NCBI GenBank assembly: GCA_021828605.1
Contig: JAJZEG010000308.1
Location: forward strand, 1 to 6,987
Direction: 5' to 3'
Source: Pseudomonadota bacterium
GTDB taxonomy: Bacteria; Pseudomonadota; Alphaproteobacteria; Acetobacterales; Acetobacteraceae
Length of the DNA stretch: 6,987 bases
Of the stretch, positions 1 through 6,439 are shown one piece after another. The position numbers and the translations under genes were made by a program. The number at the start of each line of letters is the position of its first letter. The first letter of the stretch is position 1. The notes under the pieces are model-generated. The model ran no database searches. It was not told where the DNA came from and saw nothing but the letters and a program-made list of their open reading frames with translations.

Positions 1-172
1 GAGTGCGGAGGAGATTAGCGTGCGCGGGCTGATGGAGATTTGTCTTGAGGAGAATGATCGGCGGTTTGCCGGCTATGATCCGCGCTTGCTGCGCCCGACC
101 ACCATGCCGTTTCTGGTGCGGCTGGCCTTGCGGGTGATGCCGCGCGGGAAGCCTGCGGCACAGGCGGCATGA
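1..172 (+). CDS. C-terminal fragment of an unidentified protein
   Basis: An open frame runs in from the left edge (first whole codon at position 2) to a TGA at 170-172. It gives 56 visible residues, including ENDRRFAGYDPRLLRP and ending RGKPAAQAA. Base composition and GC-rich third positions match the methyltransferase that follows. The stop overlaps the next start as ATGA, which is typical of translationally coupled genes in one operon, so the two products probably act in the same pathway. The fragment has no motif I can assign to a family. The tail is basic and rich in Ala and Pro, with a short hydrophobic stretch (MPFLVRLALRVM) that could be an amphipathic helix. I do not recognise the gene. 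Confidence 0.7.
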   Translation, partial: SAEEISVRGLMEICLEENDRRFAGYDPRLLRPTTMPFLVRLALRVMPRGKPAAQAA

Positions 173-993
173 ACGACAAGCAGATCGCCTATTGGAACGA
201 CGTCGCCGGGCCGAAATGGGTGGCCATGCAGGGGGCGATGGAATCGCGGCTCGCCCCGGTTGATGCGCTGTTGCTGGCCGAGGCGGCGCCGCAGGCGGGC
301 GAGCGGATTTTGGAAATTGGCTGCGGCACCGGCACCACCACGGCACTGCTCGCGGATGCGGTGGGGCCAGAGGGTGCGGTGTTGGCGGTGGATGTGGCGC
401 GCCCGATGTTAGAGGCGGCGCGGATTGGGCTGGCCGGGCGTCAGCAGGTGCGGCTATTGGAGGCGGATGCGGCGGGTTATCGCTTTGAGCCGGTTTATCA
501 TCGGGTGGTGTCGCGGTTTGGGGTGATGTTTTTTGAGCAGCCATTGGTGGCTTTTCAAAATATCGCCCGGGCGCTGAGACCGGGCGGGCGGCTTTGCTGT
601 GTGGCCTGGGCGCCGCTTGAGCAAAATCCGCATTGGGCGGCGACGTTTGAGGTGGCGGTGGCGGCTTTGGGTGCGCCCAAGCCGCGTAAGCCGCACGCGC
701 CGGGGCCGCTGGCGTTTGATGATGCGGAATATGTTAGAGAAATGTTAGGCGAGGCGGGCTTTGTTGACGTCGCGGTGCGGTCGATGGCGATGGCGCTGCA
801 AGGCGAGTCACTGGCGCGCGAGGCCGAGATTGCGACGCTGATCGGGCCATCCGGGGCGTTGCTGGATGAGAAAGCGGCGGATCCGGCGATGCGGGCGCGG
901 TTGCGTGGGGCGTTTGAGCGGGCTTTGGCCGGGATTGTGCGCCCGGGCGTGCAGTTACCGGCGATGGTGCATGTGGTGACTGGGCGGGTTTAG
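169..993 (+). CDS. Class I SAM-dependent methyltransferase
   Basis: This 274-residue protein has a complete Rossmann-type methyltransferase core. Motif I, the SAM-binding glycine loop, is ILEIGCGTGTTT at residues 47-58. The acidic residue ending strand 2, which should bind the ribose hydroxyls, is D75. The adenine-contact Asp is D100 in LEADAA. The motif before strand 5 is ALRPGGRL at 135-142. The N-terminal YWNDVAGPKWV (8-18) is common in UbiE/Methyltransf_11-like small-molecule methyltransferases, which supports this start. The ATG overlaps the TGA of the preceding gene and has only a weak AGGCGG-like sequence close to it, so it is probably translated by coupling. There is no signal peptide or membrane segment, so it should be cytosolic. 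The substrate cannot be told. There is no (D/N/S)PP(Y/F) motif, so it is not a DNA adenine or cytosine-N4 methyltransferase. Confidence 0.9.
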   Translation: MNDKQIAYWNDVAGPKWVAMQGAMESRLAPVDALLLAEAAPQAGERILEIGCGTGTTTALLADAVGPEGAVLAVDVARPMLEAARIGLAGRQQVRLLEADAAGYRFEPVYHRVVSRFGVMFFEQPLVAFQNIARALRPGGRLCCVAWAPLEQNPHWAATFEVAVAALGAPKPRKPHAPGPLAFDDAEYVREMLGEAGFVDVAVRSMAMALQGESLAREAEIATLIGPSGALLDEKAADPAMRARLRGAFERALAGIVRPGVQLPAMVHVVTGRV

Positions 994-1073
994 GTGGGAC
1001 GGCATTACAGGACGTTGTGGTTGGAAGCTTTCGACGTTTTCATATAAAGTTGGACTAACCGCACAAAGCCTTT

Positions 1074-1082
1074 CTGGCAGGC
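1074..1082. repeat. 9-bp direct repeat, copy 1
   Basis: CTGGCAGGC occurs here and again at 2661-2669, so the copies bracket the low-GC 476-residue gene. Similarity continues imperfectly for about ten more bases (AGCCTTCATC here, GAGGCATTCTTC at the other copy). This could be a trace of an integration or duplication event at the nrdA 3' end. A 9-bp match is short enough to arise by chance. Confidence 0.3.
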
Positions 1083-1087
1083 AGCCT

Positions 1088-1180
1088 TCATCGGCCATCC
1101 ATGAGATTATCCTCCGGCAATGCGTCCGCTGAATTATAGATCCAAGGTCGTTTCTGGTCATTTTTTACTTTAATGCTCAT
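1088..1180 (-). CDS. Possible 30-residue small protein (doubtful)
   Basis: An ATG at 1180-1178 lies 10 bp downstream of the stop of the 476-residue gene on the same strand. It opens a 30-codon frame that begins MSIKVKNDQKRPWIYNS and ends with TGA at 1090-1088. The product is hydrophilic and looks more like a protein than like noise, and its position would suit a short co-transcribed partner. Against it, there is no convincing Shine-Dalgarno sequence, the length is close to what chance allows, and I recognise no family. It could equally be the start of a gene later truncated, or not a gene at all. Confidence 0.2.
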   Translation of the reverse strand: MSIKVKNDQKRPWIYNSADALPEDNLMDGR

Positions 1181-1190
1181 CGCCGATACT

Positions 1191-2621
1191 TTATGCTTGG
1201 AATGGAAGGTCTGGCTGATTGTTGTTTGGCACCAGCGTCTCATATCGGGCCAGCGCCTCTTTGACCGACCTTTCAGCATCTAAGAACAGATTGTCGGCAT
1301 TATACGGCAAGAGGGTATGTTGGATCATTGAGTTAATCTCCTCAAGCGCAATCACATATATGCCAAGCTTCTCAGTAGCCTCGAGGTCAGCCAAAATATC
1401 GGCCCGCGGTTGGGAAGTAACGATGACTGGAAGAACTCGGAGGTGACGATTTTTTGACGCGTCGAGTGTCCGGCGTACGCCTTGTGAACGATCATAAAGA
1501 ATTGACAGTTTGCTTTCAGTCTTCAGCAAGCCCGTGGTGCATTCGATCAAGGCAACGTGACCGTTTGGCGCCGTGGCGATCAAATCGACAGCGTCTTGGA
1601 TACCTTTTGTTTGACCGAAATGGACAACACTGAAGCCTAACATCCAAAATATCCATGAAATGGCCCTCTCAAGGTCACGTGCATTCCATGTTCTTCTGTT
1701 AACGTCGTCAATGATGGACGTCATTGTTTTCAGTGATGGATCAACCAAGTCGTACATGCCTCGTCTTGAATTCAAAATTGATGAGGGGTCTATCAACCAA
1801 AAGAAGTGCTGCACTCTATTGGCATAACTGACAAAACACTGCACTACGGCGCCGGGCTCGACATCGAATTCAGTTGTACCGACTTGGTATAATGTCTCAT
1901 GTACCCACACAAAATTATCACTGAGTAAACGCTGTCGCTGAACGTCTTTGCCAGGGATGATGACTTTATAACCGAGGGCCGCACCCTTTGGATCCAACCC
2001 GTGACCGAGGCGGATCATGAGCTTGATTTTACCATCTTTATTAGTTGACGCGGAATCAATGACGGCGATGCTGTCAGAATAAATATCGATGCTGATACCA
2101 TCATTACGAAAAGGCCCCACGCCATATTCGGTCAAAAGCTCAAGAAAACTATCATATGGTGTTTCAGCCGCCATCAACTCCCACTCAATAACGGATTGAT
2201 CGATTTCTTGATACATTGAGTGAAACAATCTAAGAATACTGAGTCTGTTCTGTTTATTCATTCCAGATCGGTGTGGTGCTATATAAGAAGCTCGGTGAGC
2301 CTCCGGCTGATCACCTTGAAATCGAATGTCCCCGTGGGGAGTATGAATGACACCAGTAAGAGCCATGTCAACAAATTTTTCAATGGTCAGATCTAAATCA
2401 CTCAGGCGATAATAGTCGGCTCTTATGTTCTCGGTCTCGAAGTGAGGTGGTGGCTCGCGGCTACTGGGCATAAGATGGACTGTGGCTTGTGTCAGTGTAA
2501 ATTTACCGGCGACGCGAACAGCTACGCAGGCAAAAACAGCGTTCCCAAAAGTTGCAAGATAGGGTCTTGTTTCATCAAGAAATCTTCTGATGGCTTGCTG
2601 ACTGTGAGATTGGACTGGCAT
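1191..2621 (-). CDS. Uncharacterised protein with C-terminal PD-(D/E)XK nuclease-like region
   Basis: This 476-residue protein is of unknown function. Residues about 312-430 have the order expected of a restriction-endonuclease-like fold. First comes a helix with an acidic residue (RDLERAISWIFWMLGF, 315-330), then a strand and D343/D346 in DAVDLIA. Next is a hydrophobic strand ending in E360 (VALIECTTG), then a helix around 372-388, and a strand LPVIVTS (397-403). The usual ExK reads ECT here, so the catalytic lysine is replaced by T362 unless K367 or K371 supplies it. The first 310 residues form at least two alpha/beta segments I do not recognise; the second (about 170-280) looks beta-rich. 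There is no signal peptide or membrane helix. An in-frame TAA 21 bp upstream makes this ATG the first possible start, yet no Shine-Dalgarno sequence precedes it. It begins 36 bp after nrdA and is far poorer in GC (samples at 1741-1800 and 2221-2280 give 25 and 23 of 60). Acquisition by transfer is likely. A defence or DNA-processing role is inference only. Confidence 0.8.
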   Translation of the reverse strand: MPVQSHSQQAIRRFLDETRPYLATFGNAVFACVAVRVAGKFTLTQATVHLMPSSREPPPHFETENIRADYYRLSDLDLTIEKFVDMALTGVIHTPHGDIRFQGDQPEAHRASYIAPHRSGMNKQNRLSILRLFHSMYQEIDQSVIEWELMAAETPYDSFLELLTEYGVGPFRNDGISIDIYSDSIAVIDSASTNKDGKIKLMIRLGHGLDPKGAALGYKVIIPGKDVQRQRLLSDNFVWVHETLYQVGTTEFDVEPGAVVQCFVSYANRVQHFFWLIDPSSILNSRRGMYDLVDPSLKTMTSIIDDVNRRTWNARDLERAISWIFWMLGFSVVHFGQTKGIQDAVDLIATAPNGHVALIECTTGLLKTESKLSILYDRSQGVRRTLDASKNRHLRVLPVIVTSQPRADILADLEATEKLGIYVIALEEINSMIQHTLLPYNADNLFLDAERSVKEALARYETLVPNNNQPDLPFQA

Positions 2622-2657
2622 GGCTAACGATGGTGTTCGATTTTACCCTACGTCCGG

Positions 2658-4550
2658 TCACTGGCAGGCGAGGCATTCTTCGTAATTGGTGGTGCTGACC
2701 GCTTCGGTGGGGGCGGGGATGTCGGCGGCGATGTCGATATCATTGACCCTGGAGAGTTTTTCGCTCACCGCGTCGGCGCGTTGGATCGACAGCGAGCGGC
2801 AGTAATAGAGGGATTTTACCCCGCGCTTCCAGGCTTGATAATGGATTTGATGCAGATCCCGCTTATGGACATTGGCGGGCAGGAACACGTTGACCGATTG
2901 GCTTTGGCAAATAAACGGCGTGCGGTCGGCGGCGTGTTCGATCACCCAGCGTTGATCCAGCTCGAAGGCGGTTTTGAACACGGATTTTTCATCGTCGGTG
3001 AGGAAATCGAGATGCTGGACCGAGCCTTTGGTGATGGTGATGTTGGACCAGGTTTCGTCATCATCGCGGCCTTTGGCGGCGAGGAGCTGTTGGAGATGGC
3101 GGTTGCGCACCGAGAAGCTGCCGGACAGGGTTTTTTGCAGGAACACATTGGCGGCGATCGGCTCGATGCCGGGGCTGGAATTGCCCGCGATGATCGAGAT
3201 TGACGCGGTGGGGGCGATGGCGATTTTGTTGGAAAACCGCTCCATCAGCCCGTAATCGGCGGCATCCGGGCAGGGGCCGCGCTCCTCGGCGAGTTTGCGC
3301 GAGGCGGCATCGGCACCGTTGCGGATATGTTTGAAAATGCGCAAATTCCAGGCTTTCGCCATCGCACTCTCGAACGGGATGTTCAACGCTTGCAGAAAGG
3401 AGTGAAACCCCATCACGCCGAGCCCGACCGAGCGTTCGCGCATGGCGGCATATTTGGCGCGGGCCATGCTGTCGGGGGCTTTATCGATGAAATCCTGCAG
3501 CACGTTATCGAGGAAGCGCATGAGATCCTCGATGAAAAGCGGGTTATCGTGCCATTCGAGCCAGGTTTCGAGATTGATCGAGGATAGGCAACAGACCGCG
3601 GTGCGCTGCTGGCCGTGCTGATCGAGCCCGGTGGGCAGGGTGATTTCGGCGCAGAGATTGGAGGTTTTGACTTCGAGCCCGGCGAGTTTGTGATGTTCGG
3701 GGCGGGCATTATTGACGTGATCGGAAAAGATCAAATAGGGCTCGCCGGTTTCGATGCGGGCGGTGAGGATGCGAATCCAGAGGGATCGGGCGGAGATGTT
3801 GCGCACATGCGCGCCGTCTTTGGGTGAGGTGAGCGACCAGCTCTCATCGGCTTCGACCGCGCGCATAAACGCGTCCGACAGGAGAATGCCGTGATGCAGA
3901 TTGAGGGCTTTGCGATTCGGATCGCCGCCGGTGGGGCGGCGGATTTCGATGAATTCCTCGATTTCGGGATGCCAGACCGGCAAATAGACCGCCGCCGAGC
4001 CGCGCCGCAGCGAGCCTTGGGAAATAGCGAGGGTCAGGCTGTCCATCACCCGGATGAACGGCACCACGCCGGAGGTTTTGCCGTTTTGGCCGACTTTTTC
4101 GCCAATCGAGCGCAAATTGCCCCAATAGGAGCCGATGCCGCCGCCTTTGGAGGCGAGCCAGACATTTTCGTTCCAGAGATCGACAATGCCTTCGAGACTA
4201 TCGGAGGCTTCGTTGAGAAAACAGGAAATCGGCAGGCCCCGGCTGGTGCCGCCATTGGAGAGCACCGGGGTTGCCGGCATGAACCAGAGGCGGCTGATAT
4301 AATCATAAAGGCGCTGGGCGTGGGCCGCGTCATCGCCGTAATAAGAGGCGACGCGGGCGAACAGATCCTGATAGCCTTCGCCGGGGAGTAGATAGCGGTC
4401 ATCGAGGGTGGCGCGACCAAAATCGGTCAGCAAGGCATCGCGCGAGCGATCAAGTTTGACCTGGAATCGGCCCTGCATTTGCACCGTATCATCAAGCATC
4501 GATGGTTCTGCTGAAAGATCAGCGATGGCGGATTTTGAAATTGCGTTCAT
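2658..4550 (-). CDS. nrdA: Class I ribonucleoside-diphosphate reductase, catalytic (alpha) subunit
   Basis: This 630-residue protein reduces ribonucleoside diphosphates to deoxyribonucleotides in the cytosol, using a radical delivered by NrdB. All catalytic parts are visible. The redox-active cysteine pair is C110 (PISCFL) and C320 or C321 (AVCCLSS). The radical-site triad N298, C300, E302 lies in SNLCAEITLP. The glycine-rich GGGIGSYWGNLR is at 136-147 and RSVGLGVMGF at 373-382. The PTASIS signature starts at 447. The tandem tyrosines Y582-Y583 (SLYYCRS) receive the radical from NrdB and argue for class I over B12-dependent class II. The mobile C-terminal shuttle pair is C626/C629 in ECLACQ. 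The protein starts directly with the helical N-terminal domain: there is no ATP-cone, and a TGA in frame 9 bp upstream excludes a longer product. An AAGGAAGG ribosome site lies 10 bp before the ATG, and a likely NrdR box lies just upstream. NrdB is not encoded in this window. Confidence 0.95.
   Translation of the reverse strand: MNAISKSAIADLSAEPSMLDDTVQMQGRFQVKLDRSRDALLTDFGRATLDDRYLLPGEGYQDLFARVASYYGDDAAHAQRLYDYISRLWFMPATPVLSNGGTSRGLPISCFLNEASDSLEGIVDLWNENVWLASKGGGIGSYWGNLRSIGEKVGQNGKTSGVVPFIRVMDSLTLAISQGSLRRGSAAVYLPVWHPEIEEFIEIRRPTGGDPNRKALNLHHGILLSDAFMRAVEADESWSLTSPKDGAHVRNISARSLWIRILTARIETGEPYLIFSDHVNNARPEHHKLAGLEVKTSNLCAEITLPTGLDQHGQQRTAVCCLSSINLETWLEWHDNPLFIEDLMRFLDNVLQDFIDKAPDSMARAKYAAMRERSVGLGVMGFHSFLQALNIPFESAMAKAWNLRIFKHIRNGADAASRKLAEERGPCPDAADYGLMERFSNKIAIAPTASISIIAGNSSPGIEPIAANVFLQKTLSGSFSVRNRHLQQLLAAKGRDDDETWSNITITKGSVQHLDFLTDDEKSVFKTAFELDQRWVIEHAADRTPFICQSQSVNVFLPANVHKRDLHQIHYQAWKRGVKSLYYCRSLSIQRADAVSEKLSRVNDIDIAADIPAPTEAVSTTNYEECLACQ
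2661..2669. repeat. 9-bp direct repeat, copy 2 (inside nrdA 3' end)
   Basis: This is the second copy of CTGGCAGGC. On the coding strand it encodes the last residues of NrdA (LACQ), immediately before the stop codon. If the repeat is meaningful, the terminal codons of nrdA would be the target at which foreign DNA joined, leaving the gene intact. Confidence 0.3.
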
Positions 4551-4560
4551 GCCGGGTCAG

Positions 4561-4568
4561 CCTTCCTT
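4561..4568 (-). promoter_or_regulatory. Shine-Dalgarno sequence of nrdA
   Basis: On the coding strand AAGGAAGG precedes the nrdA ATG with a 10-base spacer. It is the clearest ribosome-binding site in the window. Together with the TGA between it and the start codon (TGACCCGGCATG), it fixes the nrdA start. Confidence 0.75.
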
Positions 4569-4581
4569 GGTCGTGGGGGTA

Positions 4582-4597
4582 TATCAACATATAGAGG
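4582..4597 (-). promoter_or_regulatory. Likely NrdR box upstream of nrdA
   Basis: The core on the coding strand is CTATATGTTG (4594-4585). It matches 9 of 10 positions of the NrdR-box core CwAtATaTwG, as I know that consensus. It sits about 32-47 bp upstream of the nrdA start, where a repressor could cover the promoter. NrdR is the zinc-finger/ATP-cone repressor of ribonucleotide reductase genes, so the location fits. NrdR normally binds two boxes about 31-32 bp apart centre to centre. Only a poor second candidate is present, at 27 bp. The flanking bases outside the core match weakly, so the call rests on the core and the position. Confidence 0.5.
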
Positions 4598-4747
4598 GCG
4601 TGTCGCGCAATCTCATACTAGATGCGGTGGTGAAGATTTTTTCGGCGATATTGGTTGGCATCGGCGGCAAGCCTTGATGCGCCAGGATGTTCGCTGTTTG
4701 TTCTGTATCCCGGAAGTCACACTGACGCAAGCGGCGCGGGGGACGAA

Positions 4748-6439
4748 TTACGCCAATGCGGCTTGGAGGGACGCGAGCGGGGCCTGCCAATCGCCGAGCT
4801 GGGTTTGGCGGTGCAGGCGCACCGACGGGTACCAGGGCGATTCGCGACCGGTCAGCCCCCAGCGCCAATCGCAGGCGGTGGAGAGCAGGATATGGCAGGG
4901 CACGCCGAGCGCGCCCGCGAGATGGGCGACCGAGGTATCGACGCTGATCACGGCATCGAGCGTGCTGATCAGGGCGGCGGTGTCCGCATAATCATGAACC
5001 TGGGTGATCGCGTCCGGGAGAGAATATTCGCCGCGCCTGGGGCCGTGTTGCAGCGCGATGGGGGAGAATCGCGCGCCTGCGCGCATATCGTTCAGCAGGG
5101 GGGCGAGGATGCCGGGGGGTAATGAGCGGCGCCGATCATTGTCATGGCCGGGATTGCCCGCCCAGACCAAGCCGATTTTGCGGTGTAGGGGGTTGGTATG
5201 GGGGGCGAGCCAGCTTTGGGCGCTGGCTTGGAGGGCGGGATCAGCGGTGAGATAGGCGTGGGGGGCGGGGATGGATTCGCGGGTGAGGTTTAAGGCGAGC
5301 GGGAGGCTCATTTGGTCAATCGCGTAATCGAAGTGGTGATCATCCGTTTGGGTGGTCAAAGTGATTAAGGTGACCGGGAGTGGGCTGAGCAGGCGGTGCA
5401 GAGACGCTGCGCAAGCGAGGGTGATGCGCAGGCCGCGCGCGGCGAGTTCGGGGATGAAGCGCGCGAGCATGATGGTATCGCCCATGCCTTGTTCGGCGCG
5501 GATCAGCAGATGTTTGCCTTGGCTGATTTCGCCTTGCCAGAGCGGCGCGGGCAGGGTGGTGAAGGCTTGGCCATGGATTTTATGGCGTTTGCGCCATTCA
5601 TAGGCGGCGAAGCCGGAGCGATAATCGCCGAGCAGCAGGAGGGCGATGCCGCGATTCCAATGAGGTTGCGGATGATCCGGTTGCAGACTGATCGCGTGTT
5701 CGGCATGGGTGATCGCCTCGGTCAGATGGCCAGCGAGACAGGCGGCGTAGCCGCTGGTGACCCAGGCTTCGAGCGATGACGGGTCGAGCCGGGTGGCGGT
5801 GGCGAGATCGGCCTGGGCGTCGGCGAGAAGATCAAGATCGAGCTTGGCGGCGCCGCGATTGAGCCAGGCGGCGGCGTCATTTGGGTTGGCCGCGATCAAC
5901 TGGTCATAGGCGGTGATGGCGCTGGCAAAATCGGCCTGTGCGGCGAGGCTGGCGGCTTTGCTGGCTTGCGCATGGGTGCAAGCCGGATCGAGGGTGAGGG
6001 CGACATCCGCCTGCGCGCGGGCGGCCTGGCTATGGCCCGCTTGCAGCAAGGCGGCGGCGAGGCCGGCATGGGCGGTGACGGCGCTGGGGGCGCAGGTGAC
6101 GGCGGCTTGATAGGCATTGACCGCGCCGAGCGCATTGCCGCGGGCGAGGCGGATCGCGCCATTGATCATCCAGGCTTCGAATTGTACGGTGGGGTGGGCT
6201 TGCGCCAAAGCGGCTTCGGCGATGGTGGCGGCGTAATCGAGCGCGCCGAGTGACCAGAGCGCGTTGGCGAGGTTGATTTGGGCGGCGCCGTCCGTCGGAT
6301 CGAGCCGGAGGGCTTCGGCGAAGCAGCTGGCGGCGAGGGTGAAAAATTGCGTGCGATAGGCCTCCAAGCCCGCGCGGGTGAGGCTGGCGCGGGTGAGGTG
6401 GGTGCTGACCGGTGGATCGAAGCGGGAAATGACCGACAT
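4748..6439 (-). CDS. TPR protein with C-terminal GT9-like glycosyltransferase domain
   Basis: In this 563-residue protein, residues about 20-285 form a run of tetratricopeptide repeats. Typical units are FAEALRLDPTDGAAQINLANAL (40-61 region), NPNDAAAWLNRGAAKLDL (185-202) and LQPDHPQPHWNRGIALLLLGDY (252-273). A linker, then WQGE and HLLIRAEQGMGDTIMLARFI (310-329), opens a GT9/ADP-heptose heptosyltransferase-like region. That region contains GLVWAGNPGHDNDRRRS (423-439), the nucleotide-sugar-site signature ISVDTSVAHLAGALGVP (498-514) and DWRWG (524-528). It has no signal peptide or membrane helix, so it is probably cytosolic or peripheral. TPR-GT9 fusions are common in alphaproteobacteria and usually relate to surface polysaccharide or protein glycosylation; the acceptor here is unknown. 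The ATG is the first possible start after an in-frame stop at 6506-6508, but it has no clear Shine-Dalgarno sequence and lies between two copies of a short repeat. A transglycosylase gene lies 66 bp upstream on the same strand. Confidence 0.88.
   Translation of the reverse strand: MSVISRFDPPVSTHLTRASLTRAGLEAYRTQFFTLAASCFAEALRLDPTDGAAQINLANALWSLGALDYAATIAEAALAQAHPTVQFEAWMINGAIRLARGNALGAVNAYQAAVTCAPSAVTAHAGLAAALLQAGHSQAARAQADVALTLDPACTHAQASKAASLAAQADFASAITAYDQLIAANPNDAAAWLNRGAAKLDLDLLADAQADLATATRLDPSSLEAWVTSGYAACLAGHLTEAITHAEHAISLQPDHPQPHWNRGIALLLLGDYRSGFAAYEWRKRHKIHGQAFTTLPAPLWQGEISQGKHLLIRAEQGMGDTIMLARFIPELAARGLRITLACAASLHRLLSPLPVTLITLTTQTDDHHFDYAIDQMSLPLALNLTRESIPAPHAYLTADPALQASAQSWLAPHTNPLHRKIGLVWAGNPGHDNDRRRSLPPGILAPLLNDMRAGARFSPIALQHGPRRGEYSLPDAITQVHDYADTAALISTLDAVISVDTSVAHLAGALGVPCHILLSTACDWRWGLTGRESPWYPSVRLHRQTQLGDWQAPLASLQAALA

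Larger units (their letters stand above)
994..1190. other. Convergent intergenic gap with lowered GC
   Basis: This gap separates two convergent genes. I looked for a bidirectional terminator and found no GC-rich hairpin followed by a T run on either strand. Composition falls quickly after the methyltransferase stop: 1021-1080 has 26 G or C in 60, against 44 of 60 at 661-720. The gap therefore belongs compositionally with the 476-residue gene beside it rather than with the methyltransferase. It contains a possible 30-codon reading frame and one copy of a 9-bp direct repeat, both listed separately. Confidence 0.6.
1005..2655. other. Low-GC block, probable acquired segment
   Basis: From just after the methyltransferase stop to just before the nrdA stop, composition drops sharply. 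Hand counts of 60-bp samples give 26, 25 and 23 G or C at 1021, 1741 and 2221, against 44 at 661, 42 at 3421 and 44 at 5761. The block holds one substantial gene and no transposase, integrase or tRNA. Its edges coincide with the ends of two native-looking genes, as expected if DNA entered between them without damaging either. The limits given are approximate. Slow compositional drift or a rapidly evolving native gene are less likely explanations. Confidence 0.55.

Noticed and set aside
955..1161. 68-codon - strand frame across the convergent gap
   Set aside because: It overlaps the 3' end of the methyltransferase gene, and its C-terminal part (SHLNPPSHHMHHRR) is an antisense artefact. Its middle is mentioned only in the direct-repeat finding.
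169..2621. A restriction-modification pair: methyltransferase next to a nuclease-like gene
   Set aside because: The methyltransferase lacks the catalytic (D/N/S)PP(Y/F) or PC motifs of DNA methyltransferases, has native high GC, is on the opposite strand and is coupled to a different upstream gene.
4609..4624. Second NrdR box
   Set aside because: Its core CTAGTATGAG matches only 5 of 10 consensus positions, and the 27-bp spacing is off the usual 31-32. Kept only as a remark in the NrdR finding.
4658..4680. Terminator hairpin downstream of the TPR gene (GCATC...GATGC with an inner GGC/GCC)
   Set aside because: The stem is short and interrupted, and on the - strand it is followed by CAACCAATATCG rather than a T run.
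4551..4747. Cobalamin riboswitch upstream of the ribonucleotide reductase
   Set aside because: No B12-box-like conserved element was seen, and the tandem tyrosines mark the enzyme as class I, which does not use adenosylcobalamin.
3891..5779. Long open frames on the + strand opposite nrdA and the TPR gene (for example 3891-4391, 4655-5122, 5396-5779)
   Set aside because: They mirror strongly supported genes, give low-complexity Gly/Ala/Arg-rich products and have no ribosome sites. GC-rich DNA produces such antisense frames by default.
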